Part shown: in pieces, positions 33,901 to 44,710 of the stretch | How positions within the stretch are numbered: position 1 is the stretch's first letter | How the letters are laid out: each line of letters opens with the position of its first letter | NCBI RefSeq assembly: GCF_014898055.3 | Contig: NW_023601212.1 | Location: forward strand, 39,730,329-39,794,328 | Direction of reading: 5' to 3' | DNA: 64,000 nt | Source: Talpa occidentalis | Taxonomy: Eukaryota; Chordata; Mammalia; Eulipotyphla; Talpidae | Notes under the pieces: generated by a model | Database searches by the model: none | The model's input: only the letters and a program-made list of their open reading frames with translations | What the model was told of the DNA's origin: nothing | Translations under genes and position numbers: made by a program

Positions 33901-36900
33901 CTCAGCAGTGTGTTTCAATTGATCTGCCTATTCTGTTCCCCACTTTGTCTCTGGTGAATCTTCTCACTCCCTAAAACTCTGGCCTGTACCCCAGTTTTTA
34001 TATGTATAAATAAATAAATCTTTTTTTAAAAAAAAAAGAAATAGAAAGGCAGGGAGATGCCTGGAATATAGTATGAGGAGAGGGGTAGGAGCAGCAGTCA
34101 GAGGTCAAACTGATGAGAAGTAAGGGGCATGGCATTTGAGGTATGGGAATCATAGTCTGTCTCACCAAAATCAATCAGGGTGATAGCCAAGGGTGTGGAC
34201 AGGAGTGGATACCTGGTATATGGTGACCCTGGCACTAAGGTTGGGCTCTATGTGCTGCAGGCCCAACCTGGCCAGATCCACAGGGTCCTGGGGCAGGTCC
34301 CGGGGCACAGGGAACGGGTTGATGTTCTTGAATCGGGAGAACCACAGCTTCATGCGCACGAACTTGAGCATGGGGTAACTTCTGCGTCCAAATATCTGAA
34401 TCAGCAGGAATTCTGTCTCCTTGTTGGGCATCACCCCTGTGCTGGGCAGAGGGGAAAAGGTAAGACAAAAGATGTAGCTGAGTAGAGGGTGGGGACACAT
34501 GGAAGGAATCAGAGACAGAGAGAACTGAAGTCAGGAGATTGATGGTAGAGAGGGAGAACAGAATCTGAGACAATAAGAAAGGAAAATTCTGAGGTAGACA
34601 GCATAGACATGACAGAGATATTGAGAGAGAGCAGGAGAAGGAGCAAGACAGCAGCCCCCTCTACCACCCTAGCAGGCCTGCTGGCCCCACCGTGGTTCTC
34701 CATCTGTTCCAGTACAGCAATCCCACACTCCTGCTGCCGGGGGTAGTGGATGAACATCCTCTGGAAGATGCTGCGTGGCCGGAAGACCTCCTTGGGGAAG
34801 ATGTCAAGCAGCAGGTTGTAGACAGCCAGGTCCCGCTCCACGCCGTACTCGCGCATCTTGCGGAGGGCCAGGTAGATGAAGTCAACATGGCCCCGTTTGT
34901 GGACATTGTGCTGCCCAAAGTTCTGCACAGCCTGCAAAAAGCTTGCCTTGTCTCGCACCCTATCAGGTGCCTGCCTAAACAGTTCCTCGTGGGGTGCCAG
35001 TGCCTTGGCAGGCCTCTGAGGGGGTTCAGGGGGATGCGGGACCAGTGATGAGTCAGAGTTATGAGCGGCTGTGCTGCAGTGGAGGCTCCGCAGGATCTGG
35101 AAAGACACCTAGGGACAGAAAACCACTGCTGGAGTCTGGCACCTCCCAAGGCCCCTGGGGTCTGCCAGGCTGGCTCCTTCCAGGGAAAGGTGCCTATGGG
35201 TAACACTTAGGATCTCCAATGAACTGGGATGCTATAGTTCCAAACGCAAACCTGGCACCATTACGAAAAGTGTGAGAAAACAATGGTAAAAACCCTTGTT
35301 GAGCCAATTTGGCAATATTCCCTATGTGACAATCACATACCTTTCTGCATCTGGATATTTAAATCTGACAGCTATAAACACATTTGCACCAAATGACATC
35401 AGAACATCTATTGTGGTGGTGGAAGTGGCCCCAATGTGTATCAGCAAGGAAATGGTTAAGTAAATGGCTGTGAACATGGACAAGGATCAACTGCTACTGT
35501 AAGTACCCTGCGGGTCTCTTGTGATCCCAAATAAGCTCCAAAGTATATTATTAAATGGGGGAGGAGGGAAGCAAAAGCAAGGTGTGAAACAATGTGCAAA
35601 GTAGGTTCCCATATGTGTAAAACCAAACAAGTATATACAGTAGATCCTCATTATTTATAGAGTCCATAGTTTTGAATTGGCCTACTTGGGGGAATTTATT
35701 TGTAATCCCCAAATCCATGCTTATGGTACTTCCCCTGTCATTTGCAGACAAGTACAATGCACTGAAAACTTTGAGTCACCCAATGGTGATGTTTCCAGTT
35801 GAGATGACCCTCTGACTTTTTATTTTTGGCTTTCATTCTGACAATAAGTGTCCTTTTAGAAGTTTATTCAGTATACATTGTTCACATCTTTTTGTTGGTG
35901 ATTTTGCTGTTGAAAGCATAGCCTGTAAGTACTGTGTAGTGTTTCTACATGCAAAAATGTAGTGTTTCTACTACTATATTCCCTGCTGTTCCCTACAGGG
36001 AATATACATGTGATAGATAAGCTTTGTTCAGACATGAGTGCTGTTGGTTGAGAGTTTAATGTTAAGGAGTCAACCATGTATATTAAATAAAGTGACTCTA
36101 AACAGAAAACACATATAACAAAGTTATGTATGTACTGACGGAAATGTGTCCAGGGGCTTAGAGGAACATACCTGTTTCCCTTGGAAGCAATGATTCAGTT
36201 TTTACTATTTCAGTGTATGTGGCAACTTTGGAGGACACAACTATTTTAAATAACAAGAATTGGGTTTATATGTATTGTTTGCTTCTGTGAAATATCTCTG
36301 GAAGAAAATACAATAAACAGGTAACATCTCTTTCCTGTAGAGAGGGAGGTTAAGGGGTGGCCAAACAAGAGAGGGATCTATTGAAAGATAAATTTCAAGA
36401 ACTGAGTTTAAAAAGAAAACATGTTTTGTAGTCAATGGCAGTCTTGGCTTCATTGTATCCTATCACATCCTACTTTACCTTTCATGTCTCAGTTTCCCCA
36501 TCTGTTAGATGGCACCTCCTAAGGGTCCAGGAGCTCTCATTCCTGGAGTGGCGAGTGCATGCTGCTGGGAGCAGGCCAGTTTCCTCTAGAATATGAGGCA
36601 GCAAACCAGTCTGTGTAACAAAACCTGCCAGCCTTGTGCTTTTGTTATTAAAGTTTTATTGGAACACAGTCATGCTCATTTATTATGTCTGGTCTGGGGT
36701 TGCTATTACACTATACTGGCAGAGTTGAGTATAGTCATACCACACTTAACAAGGATGAGGATATGTTCTGAGAAATCCATCATTAGGTGATTTCATCATT
36801 GTGCAAATGTCACAGAGAATAACAAAACAGCTAGTACAGCCTACATACTCAGGCCATTGGGACAGCCTCTTGGAACTACAGTCATATGCAGCTGTTGAAT

Positions 36901-38668
36901 GAAACATCATTAAGCAATGCCTGGCCACAGTTGTGACACAGACCTTGTGGTCTGCAAAGCCAAAAATATTTACTATCTGACACTTTATGATAGTTTGCTG
37001 ACCCCTATTCTGAATGGTAGAGTAGCAAATGTATTATTTTGATTTAAAATGAATGTTTAAATTAGAGTAGTTAGACATAAGGCATCTTTAAAAATACATG
37101 GCTAGTAAGAGCTAATAGTTACCAAATATTCTTTTTACCTTTTGTTTTTTTATCAACTGATTATTCTTGTGTTCCAGGCATTGTTTAGGACCTTCTGAGT
37201 ATGAGGCTCATTTAATATTTACACTGTCCACTGGGGGAGAACCCTTACTGTACCCATTTTACAGATAAGGAAACTGAGACTCAGAAAAGTGAGGAGGATG
37301 ACAAGTATCACACAACTGCAAAATAGCAGTGCTGAGACTCAAGTCCTGCCCTCAGACTTTCTGCTCAGCTGACTCCCAACAGTCACTCCATGTCCTGCTT
37401 AGATAACATGATGTTAAAAGAAAGTGTTAATTGAAAGTAAAAGTGTGGTATACTACAGGTGGCATATACATAGGGAAAAAATTAGAAAGGAGGTTCTAGA
37501 ATGCCCCAAAGCAGGAGAGACACCACAAATAAAATACATTCTGCCCTCTGAATTGGGTTCTGCCTCCATGGATTCAACCAGCCACAGATTAAAAATCCAT
37601 ACTATGTATGGCCTAGAATGACTGTACTGAACATATATGGGCATTTTTCTTATTATTATCCCCTAAACAATACAGTATAACAACTATTTACATAGCATTT
37701 ACATTGTATTAGATATTGTAAGTACTCTAGAGATGATTTAAAAGTATACAGGATGGGGCTTCCCCTGGTGGTGCAGCGGTTAAGCGCCGGGCTGCGAAGC
37801 TGCCCGCAGCCTCTGCAGTGCCGGTTTGATCCCCAGCTGCTGGGCAAGGGTCCCACATGGGGCACAGATCTCTCTTGCCACCCGCTGCTCCCCTCAGCAG
37901 TGTATTTCATCGGTCTGCCTGTTCTGTTCCCCACTCTGTCTCTGGTGAATTCTCACCCTATCACGCTTCTGACTATACCCAGTGCTTGTATAAATAAATA
38001 AATAAATCTTAAAAAAAAAAGTATACAGGATGATGTGTGTAGGTTTATGCAACTACTATAACCCTTCATATAAGGGATTTGAGCATGCTTAGATTGTGGT
38101 CCCTGAGGGGGTCCTAAAATCAACGCCCCACTGATCCCAAAGGATGACTATAATGTAAATAACTGCATGGTGCAGGACATGTACTATGAGAGTAAGTGCT
38201 CACTAAAGGAGTCATTATCACTATAATTGTTTTGCTAACTATGGCCAGATCAGCTTAGGTCATCTGATGACTTTGGGTAAGAGATAAAAGTTCAATTTTC
38301 TGCCCCCTTCTGTACAAGTTGATGCAGAAACTACCTATAGTCAGCATCCAAATCCACTTAGTTCATCCATCCTTATTTTCAAATTCAACCCTCTAGCCAA
38401 TGTGGGTCCTCATACCTCTTAAGATGGACAAAGCATGCTCAATGGGCTCTCAGAGCAGACAGGCCAACCCAGACCTCACAGAACTTCACTGGGTGGATTC
38501 TGAAGGACATGAGAACAAATCCCAGGTCTGTCTGCCACCTTCCATCCAAATGACTTTCTAGCTGGTGGTTACCTGAGAGAAAGAGGTTCCAGACAGGGCT
38601 GCCCTGCAAATGCCTCCCCAGCCCCGAGAGAAGCTCCGGGTCAGCAGGATGGCTTGGACCCAGCTCAT
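27696..38668 (-). CDS. ECSIT: ECSIT signalling integrator, complete coding sequence
   Basis: Adapter in Toll-like receptor and BMP signalling through TRAF6 and SMADs, and a mitochondrial complex I assembly factor (family knowledge). Coding exons are 38573-38668, 34691-35108, 34213-34436, 29084-29141, 28813-28961, 28529-28634 and 27696-27970. The total is 1326 nt, 441 codons plus stop (human 431 as I recall). The N-terminus [17 protein letters not shown] is basic and amphipathic, fitting a mitochondrial presequence. The conserved core includes [40 protein letters not shown] and [13 protein letters not shown]. The C-terminal tail after LEEPP is Glu/Asp-rich and differs from the human tail. An untranslated first exon lies near 46.25-46.31 kb. 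A minus-strand AATAAA at 27655-27650 gives a very short 3' UTR. Confidence 0.96.
28060..28370. repeat. L2-like fragment in ECSIT intron 7
   Basis: Contains CTGCCTAAGGGCAGGGACTG and GAGGTGCTCCATAAATGTG between the last two coding exons. Confidence 0.5.
28529..28634 (-). CDS. ECSIT: ECSIT exon 7
   Basis: Encodes [19 protein letters not shown] and [16 protein letters not shown]. Acceptor GAGGCAG, donor GATGAAG|GTAAAG. Confidence 0.94.
28813..28961 (-). CDS. ECSIT: ECSIT exon 6
   Basis: Encodes [37 protein letters not shown] and [12 protein letters not shown]. Acceptor TACCAG, donor GAGAGG|GTAAGG. Confidence 0.94.
29084..29141 (-). CDS. ECSIT: ECSIT exon 5 (58 nt)
   Basis: A small exon encoding [19 protein letters not shown] and the first base of a Gly codon. 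Acceptor CCCACAG, donor CCTGG|GTAAGG. Skipping it would shift the frame. Confidence 0.93.
29350..29500 (+). repeat. MIR fragment
   Basis: CCAGCTCTGCCACACATCAC through CCAGTTGCAAAGTGAGAATA and AGCACATAGTAAATGCTTG. Confidence 0.6.
29630..29910 (+). repeat. tRNA-derived SINE, 'A' subfamily
   Basis: Carries the 'A' diagnostic GGGCTGCGAAGCTGCCTGCAG and a B-box-like GGTTCGATCCC. Flanked by ACATTGATACTCTAG and ACATTTACACTCTAG. Confidence 0.9.
29926..30180 (+). repeat. tRNA-derived SINE, 'B' subfamily
   Basis: Starts immediately after the downstream target duplication of the copy at 29630 and ends before TTTGTACTCTAG, so both copies used the same target. Confidence 0.88.
30351..30630 (+). repeat. 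tRNA-derived SINE
   Basis: Full-length copy flanked by GAAATGTCAG at 30336-30345 and 30631-30640. Confidence 0.9.
30640..33231. other. Part of ECSIT intron 4
   Basis: One SINE (31090), AT-rich text at 30700-31090 and 31400-32100, and an old repeat-like segment near 32330-32420 (GAGAAAACCC, GAATATGCAAACGCC). The remainder is unassigned. Confidence 0.5.
31090..31352 (-). repeat. tRNA-derived SINE, 'B' subfamily
   Basis: Reverse-oriented copy ending CCACCAGGGAGGCCC, flanked by TCTGCAGATTTT-type target duplications. Confidence 0.9.
33232..33496 (-). repeat. tRNA-derived SINE, 'A' subfamily
   Basis: Reverse-oriented copy between ACGGACAATTCTC and ATGGACAATTTTC, the diverged target duplications. 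Confidence 0.9.
33763..34037 (+). repeat. tRNA-derived SINE, 'B' subfamily
   Basis: Flanked by GAAACAGAAAGG and GAAATAGAAAGG. It lies just downstream of ECSIT exon 4 in transcript order. Confidence 0.88.
34213..34436 (-). CDS. ECSIT: ECSIT exon 4
   Basis: Encodes [19 protein letters not shown] through SARVTIYQ. Acceptor AGCACAG, donor TACCAG|GTATCC. It ends on a codon boundary. Confidence 0.95.
34691..35108 (-). CDS. ECSIT: ECSIT exon 3
   Basis: A 418-nt exon reading [19 protein letters not shown] through LEQMENHG. It contains the conserved [18 protein letters not shown] and [19 protein letters not shown] segments. Acceptor TCCCTAG, donor CCACG|GTGGGG. Confidence 0.95.
35220..35640 (+). mobile_element. 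L1-like 3' fragment in ECSIT intron 2
   Basis: Phrases such as TGAAACAATGTGCAAAGTAG and CATATGTGTAAAACCAAAC resemble an old L1 ORF2 end. Low certainty. Confidence 0.35.
35640..36120. mobile_element. DNA transposon-like old repeat, family not assigned
   Basis: Starts ACAGTAGATCCTCATTATTT, a style seen at Tigger ends, and continues with ATTTGTAATCCCCAAATCCA. I cannot name the family. Confidence 0.35.
36570..37015. mobile_element. Nested DNA-transposon fossils
   Basis: The outer element reads AAAGTTTTATTGGAACACAG on the left and ACCTTGTGGTCTGCAAAGCC and TTGCTGACCCCT on the right, a hAT-like mammalian repeat as I recall. Its middle, about 36730-36925, reads GGATATGTTCTGAGAAATCC and GATTTCATCATTGTGC, which looks like a Tigger-family end. 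Confidence 0.5.
37090..37400 (-). repeat. MIR-like fragment
   Basis: CCCATTTTACAGATAAGGAA and CTGAGACTCAGAAAAGTGAG are the reverse MIR signature. Confidence 0.6.
37440..38160. mobile_element. Tigger-like DNA transposon fragment split by a SINE
   Basis: Contains GGATTCAACCAGCCACAGAT, ACAATACAGTATAACAACTA and a terminal GGATTTGAGCATGCTTAGAT. The SINE at 37756 interrupts it. Confidence 0.5.
37756..38019 (+). repeat. tRNA-derived SINE, 'A' subfamily, inside a DNA transposon fossil
   Basis: Flanked by perfect AAAGTATACAGGATG duplications; it splits a Tigger-like element. Confidence 0.9.
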
Positions 38669-38691
38669 GCCTCTGGTTGATGGACAACCAC
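38573..38691 (-). CDS. ECSIT: ECSIT exon 2 (first coding exon)
   Basis: ATG at 38668; the coding part is 38573-38668 (32 codons, [17 protein letters not shown]...TSFSQ), the likely mitochondrial presequence. The acceptor TTGGCCAG places the exon start at 38691; donor CTCAG|GTAACC. An upstream ATG in the same frame at 38764 lies in the intron. Confidence 0.92.
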
Positions 38692-39724
38692 CTGGCCAAG
38701 AGAGAGGAGACAGCATTAGCCTAGCAGCCCACCTATGGAGACAAGACCCTCTAGTGGGTGACACCGCATTCCAGATAGCATGGCTAACTTGCCAGCCCTA
38801 CTCGCTCCTTCATCCACGAGATGGGGATTAGGTGACTATTAAAATCAAGGGCTCCTATTCTGTGGGTTAACCCCTTCATATTTTGAGGAATTTGCTCCTG
38901 CAGTGGTCTCCTCCCCATTGGATTTTTAAAAAATAGCTTTATTTACATACCATAGAGTTCACCCTTGTGAAGTATAATTTAAAGTTTTTTAGTATAGACA
39001 GAATTGTGTAACCATCACTGCAATCTAATTTTGGAACATTATCACCCAAAAAGAAAACCTATACCCATTAGCTGTCAATCATTTCCCCTCACTCTCAACC
39101 GCAGACAACCCCTAACTTATTGTCACTATGGATTTGCCTTCTCAGGGTGCTTCATATGACATGCTCTTTTCTGATTAGTTTGTTTCATTTACCCTATCTT
39201 CAAGGCTCACTTACCCTATCTAAGGCATATACAAAAATTTCATTCCTTTTGCTAATTACGAATGATAATAAGAACACTAATAGAAGTTTTTGTGTGAACG
39301 TGCTTCTACTTCTCTTCGGTATATACTTAGTAGTCAAATTCTGGGGACAAGTGGTAACCTATGTTTAACATTTTGAGAAGCTGTCCATCTATTTTCCAAA
39401 GATGGCTATCTCACATTACTACAGTGTATGAGGGCTCCAGTTTTGCCATATCTTCCCAATGCTTGCCATTTTTTTCTAAATTTATTTATTTTCTTATATA
39501 GTTGTTCACTTTTGTACAGCAATTGGTTACTTCCCTCAGGCTATTGTCTCTTTTTGATTATAGACATCCTAGTGGGTGTGAAGAAGTGTTTCCTTGTGGA
39601 ATGGATTTGCATTTCCATAATGATTAATGGTGTTGAGCATCTTTTCATGTGTTTATTGCTCAGTGTGTATCTTCTTTAGAGAACTATTTAGAACTGTCTT
39701 TGTTCATTTAAAAATCGGCTTGTT

Positions 39725-40195
39725 GCAGGGAGGGGATAGGACAAAGAGGAAAAAAAGCACAATGGTCAATGGAGGTAAAATATGGGTGAAATGGTGATGG
39801 GTATACTAGGGTGGTAATATCTGATGGGGGTATCCCAATATTACCTCAATTAAAAATAAATACACCAGGGCCTCCCTGGTGGCGCAGCTGTTGAGCGCTG
39901 GGTTGTGAAGCTGCCCGCAGCCTTTGCGGCGCCAGTTCGATCCCCAGCTGCTCCCCGGCCACCGGAGGAGGGTCCCACATGGCGCGCAGACCTCTCCTGC
40001 CGCCCGCTGCTCCCCTTAGCAGTGTGCTTCGGTCCTTCTGCCTGCTCTGCTCCCTGCTCTGGCTCTGGTGAATTCTCTCACCCTCCCGTGCTTCTGACTG
40101 TACCCAGTGCTTGTATAAATGAATGAATGAATGAATGAATGAATAAATCTTTAAAATAAATAAATACACCAAATAAAAATAAATTAAAATTGGTG
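39725..40195 (+). mobile_element. Unidentified retroposon with A-rich tail inside L1
   Basis: About 140 bp of non-L1 sequence (GGTCAATGGAGGTAAAATAT ... CCTCAATTAAAAATAAATAC) ends in an A-rich tail and lies between two continuous L1 pieces. The flanks TTAAAAATCGGCTTGTT and TTAAAATTGGTGTCTTT look like a diverged target duplication. A SINE sits in its tail. It could be a 5'-truncated younger L1 end. Confidence 0.4.
39868..40157 (+). repeat. tRNA-derived SINE, 'A' subfamily
   Basis: Inserted in an A-rich tail of an older retroposon; the tail has an expanded GAAT tetranucleotide run. Confidence 0.9.
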
Positions 40196-40695
40196 TCTTT
40201 TTATTCAATGAGTCTTTTCACCTTCTTGATGTTACTACTTGCAGCACAAGGTTTTTACTCTGATGAAGTCCAATTGTTTTTCATTTACAGTTGTGCTTTT
40301 GATTTCGTATCTAGAGATCTATTGCCTAGCTCAAGGTCATAAAGACTTATTCCTATTTTCTTCCAACATTTTGAAGTTTTAATGCTTACACTTAGGTCCA
40401 TGGTCCACTCTGAATTAATTTTTGTAAATGGTGCGAGGAAGAGGCTCACTTTGTATGGCTATCCAGTTGTCCTAGTACTATCTGTTGAAGAGACAATTCT
40501 TTCCTTATTTTGTCTTGGCACTCTTGCTGCAAGCTTGGTGAGCATAAATGTAAGAGCTTATTTCTGGGCTTATTTCTCAATTCTACTTCATTGATCTATA
40601 TGTTGTGCCAAATGCCGGTACCACGGTATTTGATTATTATAGCTTTGTAAGTTTTGAAATCAGGAAGTATAAGTCCTCCTATTTACTTCTTTTGT

Positions 40696-40941
40696 TTATT
40701 TATTTTTTTTGCATAGAAGAACTGGGGTGTTGGCCAGACGTACGGGAGGTGAGAGGATTCACCAGCGATAGAGTGGGGAGCAGAACAGGTGGATTTACTG
40801 AAATACACTGCTAAGGGGAGCAGCAGGTGAGACAGGAGAGGTGTGCTGTGCCATATGTGGATTAGATCCTTGGCTGGGGACTGAACTTGGGAAATAGGGG
40901 TGACAGTGCTGAGACTTAACCCTAGGCCACCAGAGAGGCCC
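40696..40941 (-). repeat. tRNA-derived SINE, 'B' subfamily
   Basis: Splits antisense L1 sequence; TATTTACTTCTT is duplicated on both sides. Confidence 0.88.
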
Positions 40942-41022
40942 CTATTTACTTCTTAACATTATTTGGCTATTGTAGTTCCCTCACAATTACATACAAATTT
41001 TAGAATCAGTTGTCAGTTTCTG

Positions 41023-41055
<33 letters not shown>

Positions 41056-41105
41056 ATTGTTGAAGCAGTATTTAATCAGCAGACTAATTTGGGGATTACT
41101 GGTTT

Positions 41106-41645
41106 CTATGCATACAAGAACTGGGGTACAGGCTAGAGGCGCAGGGGGGTGAGAGGATTTACCAGAGACAGAGTGGGGAACACAACAGGTAGACTGACTG
41201 AAATAAAAGTCATTATTATTTTTTTAAAGATTTATTTATTTATTTATACAAGCACTGGGTACAGTCGGAAGCGCAGGCGGGTGAGAGAATTCACCAGAGC
41301 CAGAGTGGAGAGCAGAACAGGCAGAATGACGAAGTACACTGCTGAGGGGAGCAGTGGGTGGCAGGAGAGGTCTGTGCGCCATGTGGGACCCTCGCCCGGT
41401 GGCTGGGGATCGAACCGGTGCTGCAGAGGCTGCAAGCAGCTTCGCAACCTAGCGCTCAACTGCTGCGCCACCGGGGAGGCCCGACTGACTGAAATATACT
41501 GCTGAGGGGAGCAGCTGGCGAGACAGGAGAGGTCTGCTGTGCCATGTGGGTAGCTCCCTGGCTGGCCAGGGATCGAACTCGTGCTGCAGAGGCTGCAGAT
41601 AGCTTCATAGTGCTGTGCTTAGCCCCTTGTACCACAAGGAGGCCC
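41106..41645 (-). repeat. Older SINE copy split by a younger SINE
   Basis: 'B' subfamily SINE in two pieces, 41106-41222 and 41483-41645, interrupted by the 'A' subfamily copy at 41220-41482. GACTGACTGAAATA appears on both sides of the inner copy. Confidence 0.85.
41220..41482 (-). repeat. tRNA-derived SINE, 'A' subfamily, nested
   Basis: Complete reverse copy inserted into an older 'B' copy; this gives a relative age for the two subfamilies. Confidence 0.88.
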
Positions 41646-41699
41646 TTATTAGAGCCTCTTTAATTTCCCTTAATGATGCTTTAAAATTTTTAGTGTAGG

Positions 41700-41968
41700 G
41701 GCCTCCCTGGCGGCACAAGGGTTTAAGACGCAGCACTATGAAGCTATCCGCAGCCATTGCAGCACGAGTTTGATCCCCGCCCAGGAGGTGACCCACATGG
41801 TGCAGCAGACCTCTCCTTTCTCACCTGCTGCTCCCCTCAGCAGTGTATTTCCGTACATCTACCTGTTATGTTCCCCACTCTGTTTCTGGTGAATCCTCTC
41901 ACCCCTCTCTCCCCCGCATCTCTGGCCTGCACCCCAGCTCTTGTATGCATAAATAAATCTTTAAAAAA
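41700..41968 (+). repeat. tRNA-derived SINE, 'B' subfamily
   Basis: First of two head-to-tail copies separated by a short T-rich target remnant. Confidence 0.88.
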
Positions 41969-41979
41969 AATTTTTTAGG

Positions 41980-42244
41980 GCCTCCCTGGTGATGCAAGGG
42001 GTTAAGACACAGTACAGTGAAGCTATCCGCAGCCACTGCAGCATGAGTTCCAATCCCCGGCTGGCCAGAGAGCTACCCACATGGTGCAGCAGACCTCTCC
42101 TGTCTCATCCACTGCTCCCCTCAGCAGTGTATTTCAATCTGCCTGTTCTGCTCCCCACTCTGTCTCTGGTGAATCCTCTCACCTCCCACCATCCAACCTC
42201 TGGCCTGTACCCCAGTTCTCATATGCACAAATAAATCTTAAAAT
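41980..42244 (+). repeat. tRNA-derived SINE, 'B' subfamily
   Basis: Second of two head-to-tail copies. A TTTTTAG-type target sequence occurs before, between and after the pair. Confidence 0.88.
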
Positions 42245-42409
42245 TTTTTTTTAGTATAGAAGTTTCTTGTTAAATTTATTATTTTGTTACATTTTTGTTA
42301 AATTTATTCATAAGTATATTATTATTTCCAGAGCTATTGTATATGGGATTATTTTCTTAATTTCCACATTGTTCATTGCTAGTAAATAGAATAATGTTGA
42401 TTTTTTTAA

Positions 42410-42672
42410 AAAGATTTATTTATTTATTTATACAAGAACTGGGGAACAGGCCAGATGTGTGGGAGGGTGAGAGGATTTGCCAGAGACAGAACAGGTAACA
42501 GAACAGGTAGATGACTGAAATACACTGCTGAGGGGAGCAGCGGGCGCAACAGGAGAGGTCTGCCACGCCATATGGGACCCTCACCAGCCGGCTGGGATCG
42601 AACTGGCGCTGCAGAGGCTGAGGACAGCTTCACAGTGCTGCGTTCAACCCCCTGCGCCATCAGGGGAGGCCC
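42410..42672 (-). repeat. tRNA-derived SINE
   Basis: Reverse copy splitting antisense L1; AGAATAATGTTGATTTT is duplicated. Confidence 0.9.
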
Positions 42673-43368
42673 AGAATAATGTTGATTTTATGTTTTGCAA
42701 CCTTGAGTTCAGCAAAGTTGGATTCCTTAAGATTTTCTATGTACAAGATTATGTTACCTGCAAGCATAGTTTTACCTCTTTTCCAATCTGGATGCCTTGT
42801 CTTGTTCTTGATCTTAGAGGAAAAGCATCTAATCTTTCATCATTAATTATGATGTCAGTTATGGGTTTGGTTCCCATCTATTCCTAGATGTCTAGTGTTT
42901 TTATCAGAGTACTGGATTTGGTCAAATGCTTTTTATTGTTGTTGCAACAAAAACTGGAAAGTGTTTGGACCATTCTTATTGCCATTTAAACTTTCTCTAG
43001 CATCTTCCATCTTGACATGAAGTCTCCTTCCAGCTTCTGCACCCACTCTCTGCTCTTTCTACAGCAAAGCTTCTCCTGAGAGATTATCTACACAATAGCT
43101 TTTTCCTTACCCTCTCCAACTTAGCTGCTGCCCCCACCACTCTGTTGACACTACTCTTATGAAGTCCTCATGTATGTTCTACATTTATCAGAACGAGTAG
43201 TTACTTCTCAGGTTTCATCCTATTCAATTTCTTAAAAGTATGTGGCATGGGTAAGGACTTCTCCCCAACCTTCTTAACATTTTAGGTTTTCTTCCTAGCT
43301 CGCAGGCTGGTTTCTTAATCAGCAAGATCTGCTTTCTTCTCAAGTTAGCAATACTTTTACATTTTTTT

Positions 43369-43630
43369 TTTTAAAGATTTATTTATTTATACAAGAACCG
43401 GGGTACAAGTCAGATGCACGGGAGGGTGAGATGATTCACCAGAGACAGAGTGGGTAACAGAACAGGCAGTCTGACAAAATACACTGCTGAGGGGAGCAGC
43501 GGGTGTGACAGGAGAGGTCTGCTTCACCATGTGGGATTCTCACCAGCTGGCCAGGATTGAACCCGTGCTGCAGAGGCTGCAGAGAGCTTCACAGTGCGGT
43601 GCTCAACCACCTGCACCACCAGGGAGGCCC
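43369..43630 (-). repeat. tRNA-derived SINE
   Basis: Reverse copy with TTTTACATTT duplicated on both sides. Confidence 0.88.
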
Positions 43631-44015
43631 TATTTTTACATTTAAACATGCAGAAGAATCACCTGGAATCCTGTTAAAATGCAATTTGGGGTGGAGTCAA
43701 AGACTGCACAAACAAGCTTATGGTCTGGAGACCACACTTTGCATAAGGGTACAAAGAATTCCACCTTCTGGATATGTCTGTATGCTATCCTGAGGCATCA
43801 TTCAACTTGCTCCTCTCCTATCTGTATTCCTGTAGGCAAATCTACTGGTTCTCAAACTTTGTTTATATTAGAATAACTTAGGGAACTTTTAAAACTCCCC
43901 ATATCCAAGCCACACCAAGATATGTTAAACAAGAATATCTAGAGGTAGGCCAGGCACCAGCATTTTATAGTTTCCCAAGACTCTAATAAAAAGGTGAGGT
44001 TAAGACCTTACTCTA

Positions 44016-44278
44016 GGGCCTCCCCGGTGGCGCAGCGGTTGAGCGCTGGGTTGTGAAGCTGCCTGCAGCCTCTGCAGCGCCTGTTGGATCCTCGGCTGCT
44101 CCCTGGCCACCAGAGGAGGGTCCCACATGGCGGCAGACCTCCCCTGCTGCCCGCTGCTCCCCTCAGCAGTGTACTTTGGTCCTTTTGCCTGCTCTGCTCC
44201 CCGCTCTGGCTCTGGTGAATTCTCTCACCCTCCCGCGCTTCTGACTGTACCCAGTGCTTGTATAAATAAATAAATAAA

Positions 44279-44311
<33 letters not shown>
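44016..44311 (+). repeat. tRNA-derived SINE, 'A' subfamily
   Basis: Flanked by perfect AAGACCTTACTCTA duplications, with a long pure A tail, so a recent insertion. Confidence 0.92.
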
Positions 44312-44312
<1 letters not shown>

Positions 44313-44499
44313 ACCTTACTCTAAACCTTTGCTACTTAAAGTGAATTCCAGGGAGCAATCTCATTGGCATCATCATCTGGAACTTAATAGAGATGCAAAA
44401 TCTCAGCCCTAATCCAGACCTACTGAATCTGGAGGTACATTTTAACAAGAGTCCAAGATTTTCCTCTGTGTGTTAAAATCTGAGAAATGATGATTTAAG

Positions 44500-44710
44500 G
44501 GGCCCCTCTCATGGCACAGGGGTAAAGTCTCAGCGCTATTAAGCTATCAGCAGCAACTGCAGCAGGAGTTCAATCCCAGCAAGGGAGCTAACCCAACATG
44601 GCTCAGCAGACCTCTCCTGTCTCACCTGCAGCTCCCCTTAGCATTGTATTTCAGTAGATCCACCTGTTCTTGTATGCATAAATAAATAAAAATAAATCTT
44701 AAATAAAAAA
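44500..44710 (+). repeat. tRNA-derived SINE, internally deleted
   Basis: About 210 bp. The segment between the TCAGTAGATC region and the ATGCATAAATAAAT tail is missing. Flanked by GAAATGATGAT. Confidence 0.8.

Larger units (their letters stand above)
38921..43000 (-). mobile_element. Antisense L1 ORF2 remnants split by SINEs
   Basis: Plus-strand text follows the reverse complement of L1 in order: CATACCATAGAGTTCACCC near 38950, ATCCTAGTGGGTGTGAAG near 39568, TTTTGAAATCAGGAAGTAT near 40655, and TTGATCTTAGAGGAAAAGC near 42810. Several SINEs and one other retroposon interrupt it. In ECSIT intron 1. Confidence 0.75.

Noticed and set aside
40080..40160. Short tandem GAAT repeats as a possible CRISPR or satellite array
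   Set aside because: This is the variable A-rich tail of a SINE; there are no spacers and the genome is mammalian.
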